Below are positions 16,211 to 24,434 of a stretch of DNA of 64,000 nt, one piece after another. Below the pieces are notes generated by a model that was not told the origin of the DNA, made no database searches, and saw only the letters and a list, made by a program, of their open reading frames with translations. The position numbers were made by a program, and so were the translations under genes. Source of the DNA: Roseateles amylovorans (GTDB lineage Bacteria; Pseudomonadota; Gammaproteobacteria; Burkholderiales; Burkholderiaceae_C); contig NZ_CP104562.2 in NCBI RefSeq assembly GCF_025398155.2, positions 1,240,001 to 1,304,000 on the forward strand. The letters are read 5' to 3'. The stretch's first letter is position 1. The number at the start of each line of letters is the position of its first letter.

Positions 16211-16527
16211 GGGCTGACCTTTCGGGGGAGGGCGCGCCGAAGGGCGCAAGGGTTCGATCACGCTTCGTCGCGGATCGACCCCCGAACCTTACGCTGCCGG
16301 CGCAGGAATTTCATGAGACAACGCTTAAGGCCTGGGAAAGGCATGCGGAAGTCGAACCAAAGACGTCCGAAAGCGCGCCGTCCGAAAGTGCCATCTCCGA
16401 AAGCGTCCCCTGCGAGAGGACCTCACGAAAGTACCGCGCGGAATCCCTTGGGCTGCGCTTCCAGGGTCAGCCTCCACGAACCGGTCGGCCGCTGGGCAAG
16501 ACGCGCCGTGCCCGGTGCCTCCGGAAA
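16211..16527. other. Intergenic region upstream of msrP
   Basis: The 317 bp between ccsB and msrP hold the msrP promoter region and a set of 15-bp tandem repeats (separate entry). A frame running through it on the plus strand would encode Ser-Glu-Ser repeats, but it has no start or ribosome site, so I do not call a gene. Confidence 0.5.
16366..16410. repeat. Three 15-bp tandem repeats with core TCCGAAAG
   Basis: TCCGAAAG occurs at 16366, 16381 and 16396, exactly 15 bp apart. The remaining 7 bp of each unit are variable. A fourth, less exact CACGAAAG is at 16434. The array is upstream of msrP and may be a multi-copy regulator site. Confidence 0.65.
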
Positions 16528-17940
16528 TCAGAGCGTGCCGTAGGAATGCAGCCCGGAAAGGAACATGTTGACGCCCAGGAAGGCGAAGGTCGTCACCAGC
16601 AGACCGATCAAGGCCCACCAGGCGGACACCACGCCGCGCAGACCCTTCATCAGCCGCATGTGCAGCCAGGCTGCATAGTTGAGCCAGACGATCAGAGCCC
16701 AGGTTTCCTTCGGATCCCAGCTCCAGTAACCGCCCCAGGCCTCAGCCGCCCAGAAGGCGCCCAGGATGGTGGCGATGGTGAAGAAGGCGAAGCCCAGGGC
16801 GATCGCCTTGTACATCAGATCGTCCAGCGTGCCGAGTGCCGGCAGCCGGGCGGTCAGCGGGCCGCGCAGCGCCACGCTCAAGGCCAGGAACACGGCCAGA
16901 CCGGCCATCTTGCCGGCCCAGCTGTCCAGTCCGGCCACCGTTTCCGGCGGCAGGCCCGCGCCCAACCGGAAGGCCACCAGCACCAGCACCAGTCCCACCG
17001 GTACGCCGATCAGGCCGATCACCAGCGAACGGGTCGTGGCGGTCTTGAGCAGCGTGGCCAGGGCCACCATGGCGGCCATGGCGAAGCTGCCGTAGCCGAT
17101 GAAATTGGCCGGGACATGGATCTTCATCCACCAGCTCTGCAGCGCCGGGACCAGCGGCTGGATCTCATGCGCCTCACGGGCGACGGTGTACCAGAGCAGG
17201 AAACTCACCGCGGCGCTGACGACCAGCATCACATAGGCGCCCAGGGCGCGGGTGCGGAAGCGCTGCTCGTAATAGAGATACATGAGCGTCGTCAGCCAGG
17301 TGAACAGGACGAACACCTCATAGAGGTTGCTGACCGGGATGTGGCCGATGTCGGGCGCGATCTGGTGGCTTTCGAACCACCGCACCATGGTGCCGATCAG
17401 CGCCATGCCCACCGCGCCCCAGGCCAGCCGCGAACCGATGGCCTCGGCGGCACTGTGGCCACCGTCGCGCTTGAACAGGCCCAGCCCGTAGAACAGGGTG
17501 CTCATGTAGACCAGCACGCTCATCCACAGGATCGCGCTCTGGCTGGACAGCATGTACTTGAGGAAGAACACCTTGTCCGCCGCCGCGAGGTCGGCGCCGA
17601 AGCTGTCCGTCTGCCGAAGGTAGAGCTGGATGGTCAACAGGCTGGCCGCGCCGACGATCAGGCACAGCAGGCGCAACGGACGCCAGAACCAGCCCAGCGC
17701 GATCAGTGCCGGCGTGGCGCAGAGCAGGATGCCCTTTTCATACACATCCATCGAGCCGTGATAGCGGCTGAAGGCGAAGCCCGCGCCCAGCAGCACCATG
17801 GCGGCGAACAGCCAGTCGGCCGGGCTGCGGCCTTGGAACCATCCGCGCTTGCCGATGACGATGGCGCGCTGAGGTTGGAGCTCCGACACCGGTGCGGGCG
17901 GCAGGGTGGCGGATTCCAGGGCGGGGTTGCTCGTGTTCAT
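16528..17940 (-). CDS. ccsB: CcsB (ResC-like), cytochrome c maturation protein
   Basis: A 470-residue integral membrane protein of System II cytochrome c biogenesis. The haem-handling signature WGGYWSWDPKETWALIVW (the WWD region) is near residue 390, with His residues in flanking helices. About eight transmembrane segments are visible. With ResB it would carry haem across the membrane and ligate it to CxxCH motifs of apocytochromes. I started it at ATG 17940, MNTSNPALES; upstream frames overlap resB. It follows the resB stop by 1 bp on the same strand, so translation is probably coupled. Confidence 0.93.
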   Translation of the reverse strand: MNTSNPALESATLPPAPVSELQPQRAIVIGKRGWFQGRSPADWLFAAMVLLGAGFAFSRYHGSMDVYEKGILLCATPALIALGWFWRPLRLLCLIVGAASLLTIQLYLRQTDSFGADLAAADKVFFLKYMLSSQSAILWMSVLVYMSTLFYGLGLFKRDGGHSAAEAIGSRLAWGAVGMALIGTMVRWFESHQIAPDIGHIPVSNLYEVFVLFTWLTTLMYLYYEQRFRTRALGAYVMLVVSAAVSFLLWYTVAREAHEIQPLVPALQSWWMKIHVPANFIGYGSFAMAAMVALATLLKTATTRSLVIGLIGVPVGLVLVLVAFRLGAGLPPETVAGLDSWAGKMAGLAVFLALSVALRGPLTARLPALGTLDDLMYKAIALGFAFFTIATILGAFWAAEAWGGYWSWDPKETWALIVWLNYAAWLHMRLMKGLRGVVSAWWALIGLLVTTFAFLGVNMFLSGLHSYGTL

Positions 17941-17941
17941 C

Positions 17942-20068
17942 TCAGGCCTCCTCATGCAGCAGGTGCTGCTTGAGCGCGTCGAATTCCGTGTTGAGGTCGG
18001 GCGAGTCGCGGTTGCTGGACAACGCCATGCGCACGCGGGTTTGTTCGGGGCGGCCTGGTGCGGAATCCAGCCACAGCCACAGACGGCGTTCGCGAATGTA
18101 GAGCATCGCAAATACCCCGATGATCAGCAAGACAGCGCCCAGATACACCAACGTCTGACCCGGTGCGCGGGTCACCTGGAAGACGCTGGCCTGGATCTGC
18201 TTGAAGTCGGACAGCTGGATCACGGCCGGCGCGGGATAGAACATCGCGTCGGACAAGGACAGCACCGCTTGCGTCATGAAGGCCTGTGTCTTGGGGCCTG
18301 CTTCCGGGACCGGGTGGCCGAGCTGCTCCTGCGTCAGCTTGTGCAGCTCGAACAGGCTGCCGTTGAGGATGCGCAGCAGCACCTCCGACACCCGCGGCCG
18401 CTCCTCCTTCGGAACGTCGCGTTCGATGAACTCGGACAGCGCCGGCAGGCCGCCGAGCACCGCGCCCTGGGCGGGGGCCTCGGCCTTCAGGCCTTCCGCA
18501 CCGGCGAACAGCGCCAGCGTGCGCACCGCGGTGGCCTCCAGCTGGGGCAGCATCTGTGGCTTGTCGGTCGGGGTGGCGCCTTCGGCGTAGAGCCGGGCGG
18601 CCCGATTGCGCTGAACCGGGTCAGCCAGGGCGCGGCGCAGGGCCAGCCAGGCTTCGAGTCCATCCTGCTCATCCACCGGCACGCGCAGATAGCGGAAGCT
18701 CTCAGCCGGCGTGTCGCGCACGCCGAGCAGCATCACCCGATGGCCTTCGAGCTCCAGCGGCAGCATGTAGTTGTTGTATTCCCGCGCCTGGCCGCTGGCA
18801 TCACGCAGCTTGTAGCTGAACGATGGGCCCACGTTGCGCAGATGCTTGTCGCCCGAGACATTCGCGCCAGAGCCCAGATGCTTTTCCAGGCGACCGACCA
18901 GATCGACCTTGCGGACATCGGTCGCGCTGTCACCGTTGGCGCCGTTGGGCCCCGACAGGTTCTCGACGTTGATCACCCGCAGGCCAGTGAACTCCAGGCC
19001 CAGGGTGCCGCCGTCGCTGCTGAGGGCCGCATTGCCACCGACACGGCCGGAGAGGTCGGCATCAACCGGGGCCGACAAGGTGCGCACCCGCATCTTGAGC
19101 TCGGAGCCGCCATCTTCGAAGCTGCTCTGGTAGAGGGTCAGGCCGCGGTAGCTGACCGGCTCGTTGACCTTGACCGTGGCGGCTCGGGTGGTGCCGTTCT
19201 CGCGGTCGTGGATGATGATTTCGCTGGCGAACAGCTTGGGCATGCCGGTCGCGTAGTACTCGACGATGAACTTCTTCAGCTCCACCTCGAAGGGCAGTTC
19301 CTGCATCACCACGCCGGTGGGCATGTTCAGCAGGGCGGCGGCCGACTGGCCGCCCTCCGGCACGAACAGATTGGCGCGGAAGCTGGGATTGCCCGGGCCG
19401 AGCCGGTTCTCGGCGGTCATGGCGTTGAGGTCGGCGCCGGTGTAGACCGACTTGCCCTGGGCCCACATCATCATCCGCACGACCAGATCGCCGTCGAACA
19501 GCCCGCCCAGGCAGATCAGCACGATCGCCGAATGCGCCGCCAGATAACCCAGCTTGTGCGACGCGCCCTTGCGTGCGCCGATCATCACCCCGCCGGTGCG
19601 CACCTGCGCCCGCGCGCGCCAGCCATGCGCTGCCAGCCAGGCGTTGATCTGCTGCAGGGCCGCTTCCGGGTTCAGCTCCAGATGGCCGAGCGCCTTGTGC
19701 TTGAACGCCTGCAGCGACTGCTCGCGAACGCCTTCCTTGAAGGTCTTGAGCTCGCGCAGGATCTTGGGCGTATGGCGCGCAATGCACAGGCTGGTGGAGA
19801 TGACCAGGAAGGCCAGCATCAGCAGGAACCACCAGGCGCTGTAGACGGTGTAGAGCCCGATATGCCCGAACAGTTCCGCCCAGAACGGGCCGAACTGGTT
19901 CACATAGTTCGGCATCGGCTCATGCTGGCGCACCACGGTGCCGATCACCGACGCGATGCAGATGACGGTGAGCAACGCGATCGCAAATCGCATCGAGGCC
20001 ACCAGCTCCATCGCGTCGGCCAGGGCGGCGCGCGAGGCGGTGGGGCGGGCGGGGGACATCTCGGTCAT
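17942..20068 (-). CDS. ResB-family cytochrome c biogenesis protein
   Basis: A 708-residue partner of CcsB. Three transmembrane helices lie in the first 180 residues: FAIALLTVICIASVIGTVV, the SAWWFLLMLAFLVI region, and one after LGYLAAHSAIVLICLGGLF. A large periplasmic domain then leads to a final helix near LVYLGAVLLIIGVFAMLY. The early VVRQHEPMPNYVNQFGPFW segment is typical. In System II the ResB/CcsB complex exports haem and attaches it to apocytochrome c. I used ATG 20068 (MTEMSPARP); an in-frame GTG lies two codons upstream. Cytochrome c4 upstream is a likely client but is separated by a terminator. Confidence 0.92.
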   Translation of the reverse strand: MTEMSPARPTASRAALADAMELVASMRFAIALLTVICIASVIGTVVRQHEPMPNYVNQFGPFWAELFGHIGLYTVYSAWWFLLMLAFLVISTSLCIARHTPKILRELKTFKEGVREQSLQAFKHKALGHLELNPEAALQQINAWLAAHGWRARAQVRTGGVMIGARKGASHKLGYLAAHSAIVLICLGGLFDGDLVVRMMMWAQGKSVYTGADLNAMTAENRLGPGNPSFRANLFVPEGGQSAAALLNMPTGVVMQELPFEVELKKFIVEYYATGMPKLFASEIIIHDRENGTTRAATVKVNEPVSYRGLTLYQSSFEDGGSELKMRVRTLSAPVDADLSGRVGGNAALSSDGGTLGLEFTGLRVINVENLSGPNGANGDSATDVRKVDLVGRLEKHLGSGANVSGDKHLRNVGPSFSYKLRDASGQAREYNNYMLPLELEGHRVMLLGVRDTPAESFRYLRVPVDEQDGLEAWLALRRALADPVQRNRAARLYAEGATPTDKPQMLPQLEATAVRTLALFAGAEGLKAEAPAQGAVLGGLPALSEFIERDVPKEERPRVSEVLLRILNGSLFELHKLTQEQLGHPVPEAGPKTQAFMTQAVLSLSDAMFYPAPAVIQLSDFKQIQASVFQVTRAPGQTLVYLGAVLLIIGVFAMLYIRERRLWLWLDSAPGRPEQTRVRMALSSNRDSPDLNTEFDALKQHLLHEEA

Positions 20069-20116
20069 GGACACATTGTCGCGGTCAAAGGGGACAAATG
20101 TCTCCTGCAAAAGCAA

Positions 20117-20140
20117 CAGGCCGGTGGGATCACCGGCCTG
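20117..20140 (-). terminator. Rho-independent terminator after cytochrome c4 gene
   Basis: CAGGCCGGTG and CACCGGCCTG form a perfect 10-bp stem on a 4-nt loop. On the minus strand it is followed by a T-rich TTGCTTTTGC. It separates the cytochrome c4 transcript from resB. Confidence 0.7.
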
Positions 20141-20188
20141 GCTGCAACTTCTTGATACGGATCCACGCGATGGGTCCGGGCATGAGAC

Positions 20189-20809
20189 TCAGCGCAGGCC
20201 GGCGATGTAGTCGGACACCGCCTTGATTTCGCGGTCGTTCATTTTGGCGGCAACGCCCATCATCGGGCTGCTGTTGGCGCGAGCACCCGAGCGGAAGGCC
20301 GTGAGCTGCGCTTCGGTGTAGTCGCTGTGCTGGCCGCCCAGGCGCGGGTACTGGCTGGGGATGCCGGCGCCGTTGGGGCTGTGACAGCCGGCGCAGGCAG
20401 GGATCTGACGGTCGGCGATGCCGCCGCGGTAGATCCGCTCGCCCAGCTTGACCAGGTCCTTGTCCTTGGCGGCGCCCGGCTTGGCCTGCTTGCTGGCGTA
20501 GAACGCGGCCACGTTGCGGATGTCGTCATCGCTCAGCGGGGCGGCCATGGCGTTCATCACGGCGTTCTTGCGCTTGCCTTCCTTGAACTCATGCAGCTGC
20601 TTGGCCAGGTAGTCGGGATGCTGACCTTGCAGGATGGGATTGGCGGGCAGGCCACGGGAGCCGTCAGCCGTGTGGCAGGCCGCGCAGACCTGGGTGGAAA
20701 GGGTCTGGCCTTTGGCCAGATCGGGTTTGGCGGCGGGCTTCGCATCTGCGGCCAGTGCAGCGCCGGAGATCAGAACCAGACTCGACAACAACAAGGCAGC
20801 AGTCTTCAT
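20189..20809 (-). CDS. Dihaem cytochrome c4
   Basis: A 206-residue exported cytochrome with two c-type domains. A cleavable signal peptide (residues 1-20, ending ALAA) is followed by CAACH and CAGCH haem-binding sites. Each domain has a later Met ligand candidate, in VMNAMAAPLSDDDI and SSPMMGVAAKMND. The tandem arrangement and length match cytochrome c4, which carries electrons from bc1 to terminal oxidases. I chose ATG 20809; the longer open frame upstream overlaps engB on the other strand. The 70-bp divergent spacer to engB must hold both promoters, and a TACAAT -10 candidate for engB is at 20848-20853. Confidence 0.92.
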   Translation of the reverse strand: MKTAALLLSSLVLISGAALAADAKPAAKPDLAKGQTLSTQVCAACHTADGSRGLPANPILQGQHPDYLAKQLHEFKEGKRKNAVMNAMAAPLSDDDIRNVAAFYASKQAKPGAAKDKDLVKLGERIYRGGIADRQIPACAGCHSPNGAGIPSQYPRLGGQHSDYTEAQLTAFRSGARANSSPMMGVAAKMNDREIKAVSDYIAGLR

Positions 20810-20879
20810 GAATGTTGAGAGGTTGGGTGAGCGCAACCGCAGGATCTTACAATGGCGCCTCTTTTGAGCCCGAAGCGCG

Positions 20880-22055
20880 ATGACCGATTCCAACAAGAAA
20901 CCCGCTTCGGCGGCCCCAGGGAAACCCGCAGGCCGTGGCGTGGGTCGGGGTGGCACGTCGTCCACCAAGCAAGGTCCGGGTAAAACCGGCCTGCGCGCCG
21001 CCGCCAAGGCGCGGGCGAAAGCCAAGGCGCAAGGCGTGGCCCCCGCCCCCAAGCCCGCCGCTGCACCGCTGACGCCGGGCAAGCGCGCATTGGCCTGGGC
21101 GCACACGGCCCGTTTCCTCACCACCGCCAGCCAGCTTCGCCACCTGCCGATCAACGGCATGCTGCCTGCGGAGGCCAAGGCTGCGGCCGAGGCCGCCCTG
21201 GCGGCGGAGGATTTCGACGAGCTCGATGAGATCGACGAGATCGATGCCATCGACGATCGCGTCCCCGAGGACCGCGACCCCGCCGACGGCGCCGACGCCG
21301 GGGCTTCGCTGCAAGACCTGGCCCCGCGCCAGTTGCCCGAGATTGCCTTTGTCGGCCGCTCGAACGCCGGCAAGTCCACCGCCATCAACACCCTGGCGCA
21401 GCAAAAGCGGCTGGCCTTCGCTTCCAAGACGCCGGGCCGCACCCAGCACATCAACCTGTTCTCGCTCGGCCCGCGTGATGCGCCGGATGCCTTGTTCGCC
21501 GACTTGCCCGGCTACGGCTACGCTGCAGTGGCCCGTGATGCGAAGCTGCGCTGGCAGCGGGTCATGGCGGACTACCTGAGCGAGCGCGAAAGCCTCTCGG
21601 GCGTGGTGCTGATGGTGGATTCGCGCCTGGGCCTGACCGAGCTGGACAAGCAGCTCCTGGAGTTCGTCTCCGACCGCGTCACCGCGGGCGAAGTGAGCCT
21701 GCTGGTGCTGCTGACCAAGGCCGACAAGCTCAATCGCAAGGAAGGCGCGGCGGCACTCGCCAAGGTCCAGCAGGAGCTGGGCGTGCTGGCCACCGAGGAT
21801 TCCGACATCGGGGTGACCTTGTTCTCCGCCCTCAGCAAGCAGGGGCTGGAAGACGTGGCCGAGCAGATCTACGACTGGGCGCATCGCCCCGCCCGACAGC
21901 TCAGCGGCGAAGACTTCGATGGCTCGTTCGAGGAGACCGAAGCGACCGATGCAACTGAATCGCCGCAGGAGACGGAGCGCGCGGATGACGCAGATGACGC
22001 AGATGACGCGGACGCCCCGAGCCCGTCGACGCCGGAAGGCCGCGGAGACCGCTGA
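20880..22055 (+). CDS. engB: EngB (YihA) ribosome-biogenesis GTPase, enlarged
   Basis: A GTPase needed for 50S subunit assembly. G1 is GRSNAGKST (159-167), the switch region has SKTPGRTQHIN, G3 is DLPG (208-211) and G4 is TKAD. Ordinary EngB is about 200-220 residues; this one has 391. The extra parts are a basic Lys/Ala/Pro-rich N-terminus (1-65), an acidic insertion at about 93-148 (DFDELDEIDEIDAIDD) between the usual ARFLTTASQLRHLP helix and the first strand of the G domain, and an acidic C-terminal tail (DADDADDADDADA). The start ATG 20880 gives an in-frame basic tail; a later start would give a form of ordinary length but would lose nothing catalytic. Confidence 0.93.
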   Translation: MTDSNKKPASAAPGKPAGRGVGRGGTSSTKQGPGKTGLRAAAKARAKAKAQGVAPAPKPAAAPLTPGKRALAWAHTARFLTTASQLRHLPINGMLPAEAKAAAEAALAAEDFDELDEIDEIDAIDDRVPEDRDPADGADAGASLQDLAPRQLPEIAFVGRSNAGKSTAINTLAQQKRLAFASKTPGRTQHINLFSLGPRDAPDALFADLPGYGYAAVARDAKLRWQRVMADYLSERESLSGVVLMVDSRLGLTELDKQLLEFVSDRVTAGEVSLLVLLTKADKLNRKEGAAALAKVQQELGVLATEDSDIGVTLFSALSKQGLEDVAEQIYDWAHRPARQLSGEDFDGSFEETEATDATESPQETERADDADDADDADAPSPSTPEGRGDR

Positions 22056-22079
22056 GGCCTTCGTCGTCCCTGGCCCGGA

Positions 22080-24428
22080 TCAGGGGCGTCCGATGAAGAC
22101 GTAGAGCGCCGCGCCGGCCTTCGGCGCGTAGCCCACGCCCACATACAGCGGTCCCAGCCCGGTGTCTGAACCGAGGAAGATGCTGCCTGCGTAGCGCAGA
22201 TCCTTCACATTCATGTCGCGCCGGGTGGTCCAGGTGTTGCCCGCTTCCAACGTACCGCCCACGAAGAATCCGCGTGAGAGGAAGGGCGAGTCGTTCAGGC
22301 GCCGGTAGTAGGTCGCCCGGGTGAACATCAAGGCATTGCCGCTGAGCTGATTCGGCTGGTAGCCCGACAACTGATGGAAGCCGCCCAGGGTGTCGCCGCC
22401 CAGGCCGGTGTCGTCGGGCTGCTGCGCCGCCAGTGCGCGGGCATACAGGCTCACCGTGTGGCCACCGAAGCTGCGCACCAACGTGCCTTCGGTGTTGACG
22501 CGGACAAATCGGCCGCTGTTGAGGTTCTTGTTGTCCTGATGGCCGGCCAGCGCATCCACCGTGAACCGGTAGCCGTGCTGCGGGAAGTTGGCGAAGTCGA
22601 GCTGATCGACCACCGTGCGCAGCCGCAGGCCACGCTCATAGCTGGTCCACCGCAGCTTGCCCATCGAACTGTCGATCAGCGTGATGAGGTCGGGCTTGGC
22701 ATAGCGGATCTGGCTGACCACACCCAGCCGCACCTCGCCCCAACGTCCCCAGGGCTGGCCCAGATCCAGGCCCACCGCGGCATTGCGACGCACCAGGCGG
22801 GCCTGGCCGAGGTTGGCGTTGTCCGGGTCGTTGTCGTCGTAGACGATCTGCTTGCGCTGATTGGCCTCGGACCAGAGGGATGCGAACCAGTCGTCCGCCA
22901 CGCCCAGCTTGAGGCCGAGCGGGTGATAGAGCTCGGTGTACAGCCGCGGGGTCTCGCCGACCGTCAACTGGTTGCGCCACTCGGTGCCCTTGTCGGTCAG
23001 CCAATGCCGGTTGTGACTGATGCGCAGGTTGAATGAACTTTCTCCGCTCGACTCGGTCGACAGGTCCATGCCGATGCGGAAGTAGTTCGGGCCCCAGGGC
23101 TTGTCTTCCATGTTGAAGACCAGGGTGTCGCCCTCCGCCCGCGGCTCCACGTGATAGTCGACCCGCCCATAATCGCCGCTGGACGACAGGAAGCGCATGT
23201 CGCGCTCGGCGATGCTGTTGTCGAACGGCGTGCCGGGCTTGGACTCGAGCTGATGGCGCAGCCGCTCCGGATTGGTGAGCTCGGATCCTTCCAGCTTGAC
23301 CGCCGCCAGCAGCGGCGCCGGCGGCTTGAGCCCGGCCCGCGCCAGTCGCCAGACCTCGTACTGCGAGGGCTCTACCGCATACGGGCGCAGTTGCGGCAAC
23401 ATCGCCTCGGCCGCTTGTTCACCGAGGCGGATGAAGTCACGGGCCTTGTCGAAGTCGCCCGAGGTCAGTTTGCCCAGCCGTGGCGTGATCAGCAGGTCCT
23501 CGCCGGCCGCCATCGAGGCCAGCGAGCGCTGCACGTTCTGCTCGGTCAGGATGTTGATCATCTGAGCCGTCAGCCCCAGCAGGGAGTTCAAGGTGTCGCG
23601 ACCGCCCACCGGCGTGCCGACATTCACCGCGATCAGGCGCTCGGCGCCCATCTCTCGTGCCACATCCACCGGCAGGTTGTTCACCAGTCCGCCGTCGCCC
23701 AGGATCCGGTCTTCCCACTCCACCGGCGCGAACACGCCCGGCACGCTCATGCTGGAGCGCAGGGCCAGCGCCAGATCGCCGGCCGTGAGCACGCGCTCCG
23801 CACCGCTCTCCATGTCGGTCGCCACGGCCCGGAACGGCGTCGGCAGGCGGGTGAAATCGTTGATGTTGCGCACCGGCAGGGTCAGCCGCCGCAGCAAGGC
23901 CTCCAGGCCTCGGCTGGAGAGCGTGCCGGTGGGCACCCGTACTTCCCCGTTCCGCAACCCGAACTCGATGGTGGCGGAGAACTCGAAGTCCTCCTCCTTG
24001 CGCCGTTGCGACAGATCCTGCCGGTCCACACGGCTGGCGAAGAGGCGGTCCCACGCGATGCGCGACAACTCGCGATCCAGATCCTCCGCCGTCATGCCGC
24101 TGGCATAGAGCCCGCCGATGATCGCGCCCATGGAGGTCCCGGTGATCACGTCCACCGGGATGTGTTCCCGCTCCAGCACCTTCAGCACACCCACATGCGC
24201 CAGGCCGCGGGCGCCGCCGCCGGACAGCACCAGGCCCAGGCGAGGCCTCGGCGTCACCGGGACCACCGGCACGGTGGTTTCCAGTGCCTTCACCGACGCG
24301 TCAGCGGGCGCCGTGGCGGTCGCCGGCGAGGGCAGGCGCAGGGGCGTCGGGCCGGCGGCCCCAGCGGGGCCGGCAGCCAAGATCAGGCCGCCCGCGAGGA
24401 GGGCGGCAGCACGGAGCGTCACAGACAT
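22080..24428 (-). CDS. Patatin-like phospholipase with outer-membrane barrel
   Basis: A 782-residue secreted lipase of the type Vd autotransporter (PlpD-like) kind. A signal peptide (1-24) is followed by a patatin domain with oxyanion loop GGGARG (70-75), nucleophile elbow GTSMG (Ser99) and the dyad Asp in a DGGLVNNLPV motif. A POTRA-like segment around residues 370-430 leads to a C-terminal barrel of BamA/TamA surface-antigen type (about 440-782), ending in alternating hydrophobics. It should hydrolyse phospholipids at or outside the cell surface. The start is ATG 24428. It converges with engB across 24 bp and follows the DUF1631 gene by 6 bp, which suggests an operon. Confidence 0.92.
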   Translation of the reverse strand: MSVTLRAAALLAGGLILAAGPAGAAGPTPLRLPSPATATAPADASVKALETTVPVVPVTPRPRLGLVLSGGGARGLAHVGVLKVLEREHIPVDVITGTSMGAIIGGLYASGMTAEDLDRELSRIAWDRLFASRVDRQDLSQRRKEEDFEFSATIEFGLRNGEVRVPTGTLSSRGLEALLRRLTLPVRNINDFTRLPTPFRAVATDMESGAERVLTAGDLALALRSSMSVPGVFAPVEWEDRILGDGGLVNNLPVDVAREMGAERLIAVNVGTPVGGRDTLNSLLGLTAQMINILTEQNVQRSLASMAAGEDLLITPRLGKLTSGDFDKARDFIRLGEQAAEAMLPQLRPYAVEPSQYEVWRLARAGLKPPAPLLAAVKLEGSELTNPERLRHQLESKPGTPFDNSIAERDMRFLSSSGDYGRVDYHVEPRAEGDTLVFNMEDKPWGPNYFRIGMDLSTESSGESSFNLRISHNRHWLTDKGTEWRNQLTVGETPRLYTELYHPLGLKLGVADDWFASLWSEANQRKQIVYDDNDPDNANLGQARLVRRNAAVGLDLGQPWGRWGEVRLGVVSQIRYAKPDLITLIDSSMGKLRWTSYERGLRLRTVVDQLDFANFPQHGYRFTVDALAGHQDNKNLNSGRFVRVNTEGTLVRSFGGHTVSLYARALAAQQPDDTGLGGDTLGGFHQLSGYQPNQLSGNALMFTRATYYRRLNDSPFLSRGFFVGGTLEAGNTWTTRRDMNVKDLRYAGSIFLGSDTGLGPLYVGVGYAPKAGAALYVFIGRP

Positions 24429-24434
24429 GCGGAT

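Noticed and set aside
17906..20155. 749-codon plus-strand frame across resB
   Set aside because: Antisense to a well-conserved ResB. Its composition is low complexity (runs of AVRQ, GQRG) and there is no ribosome site.
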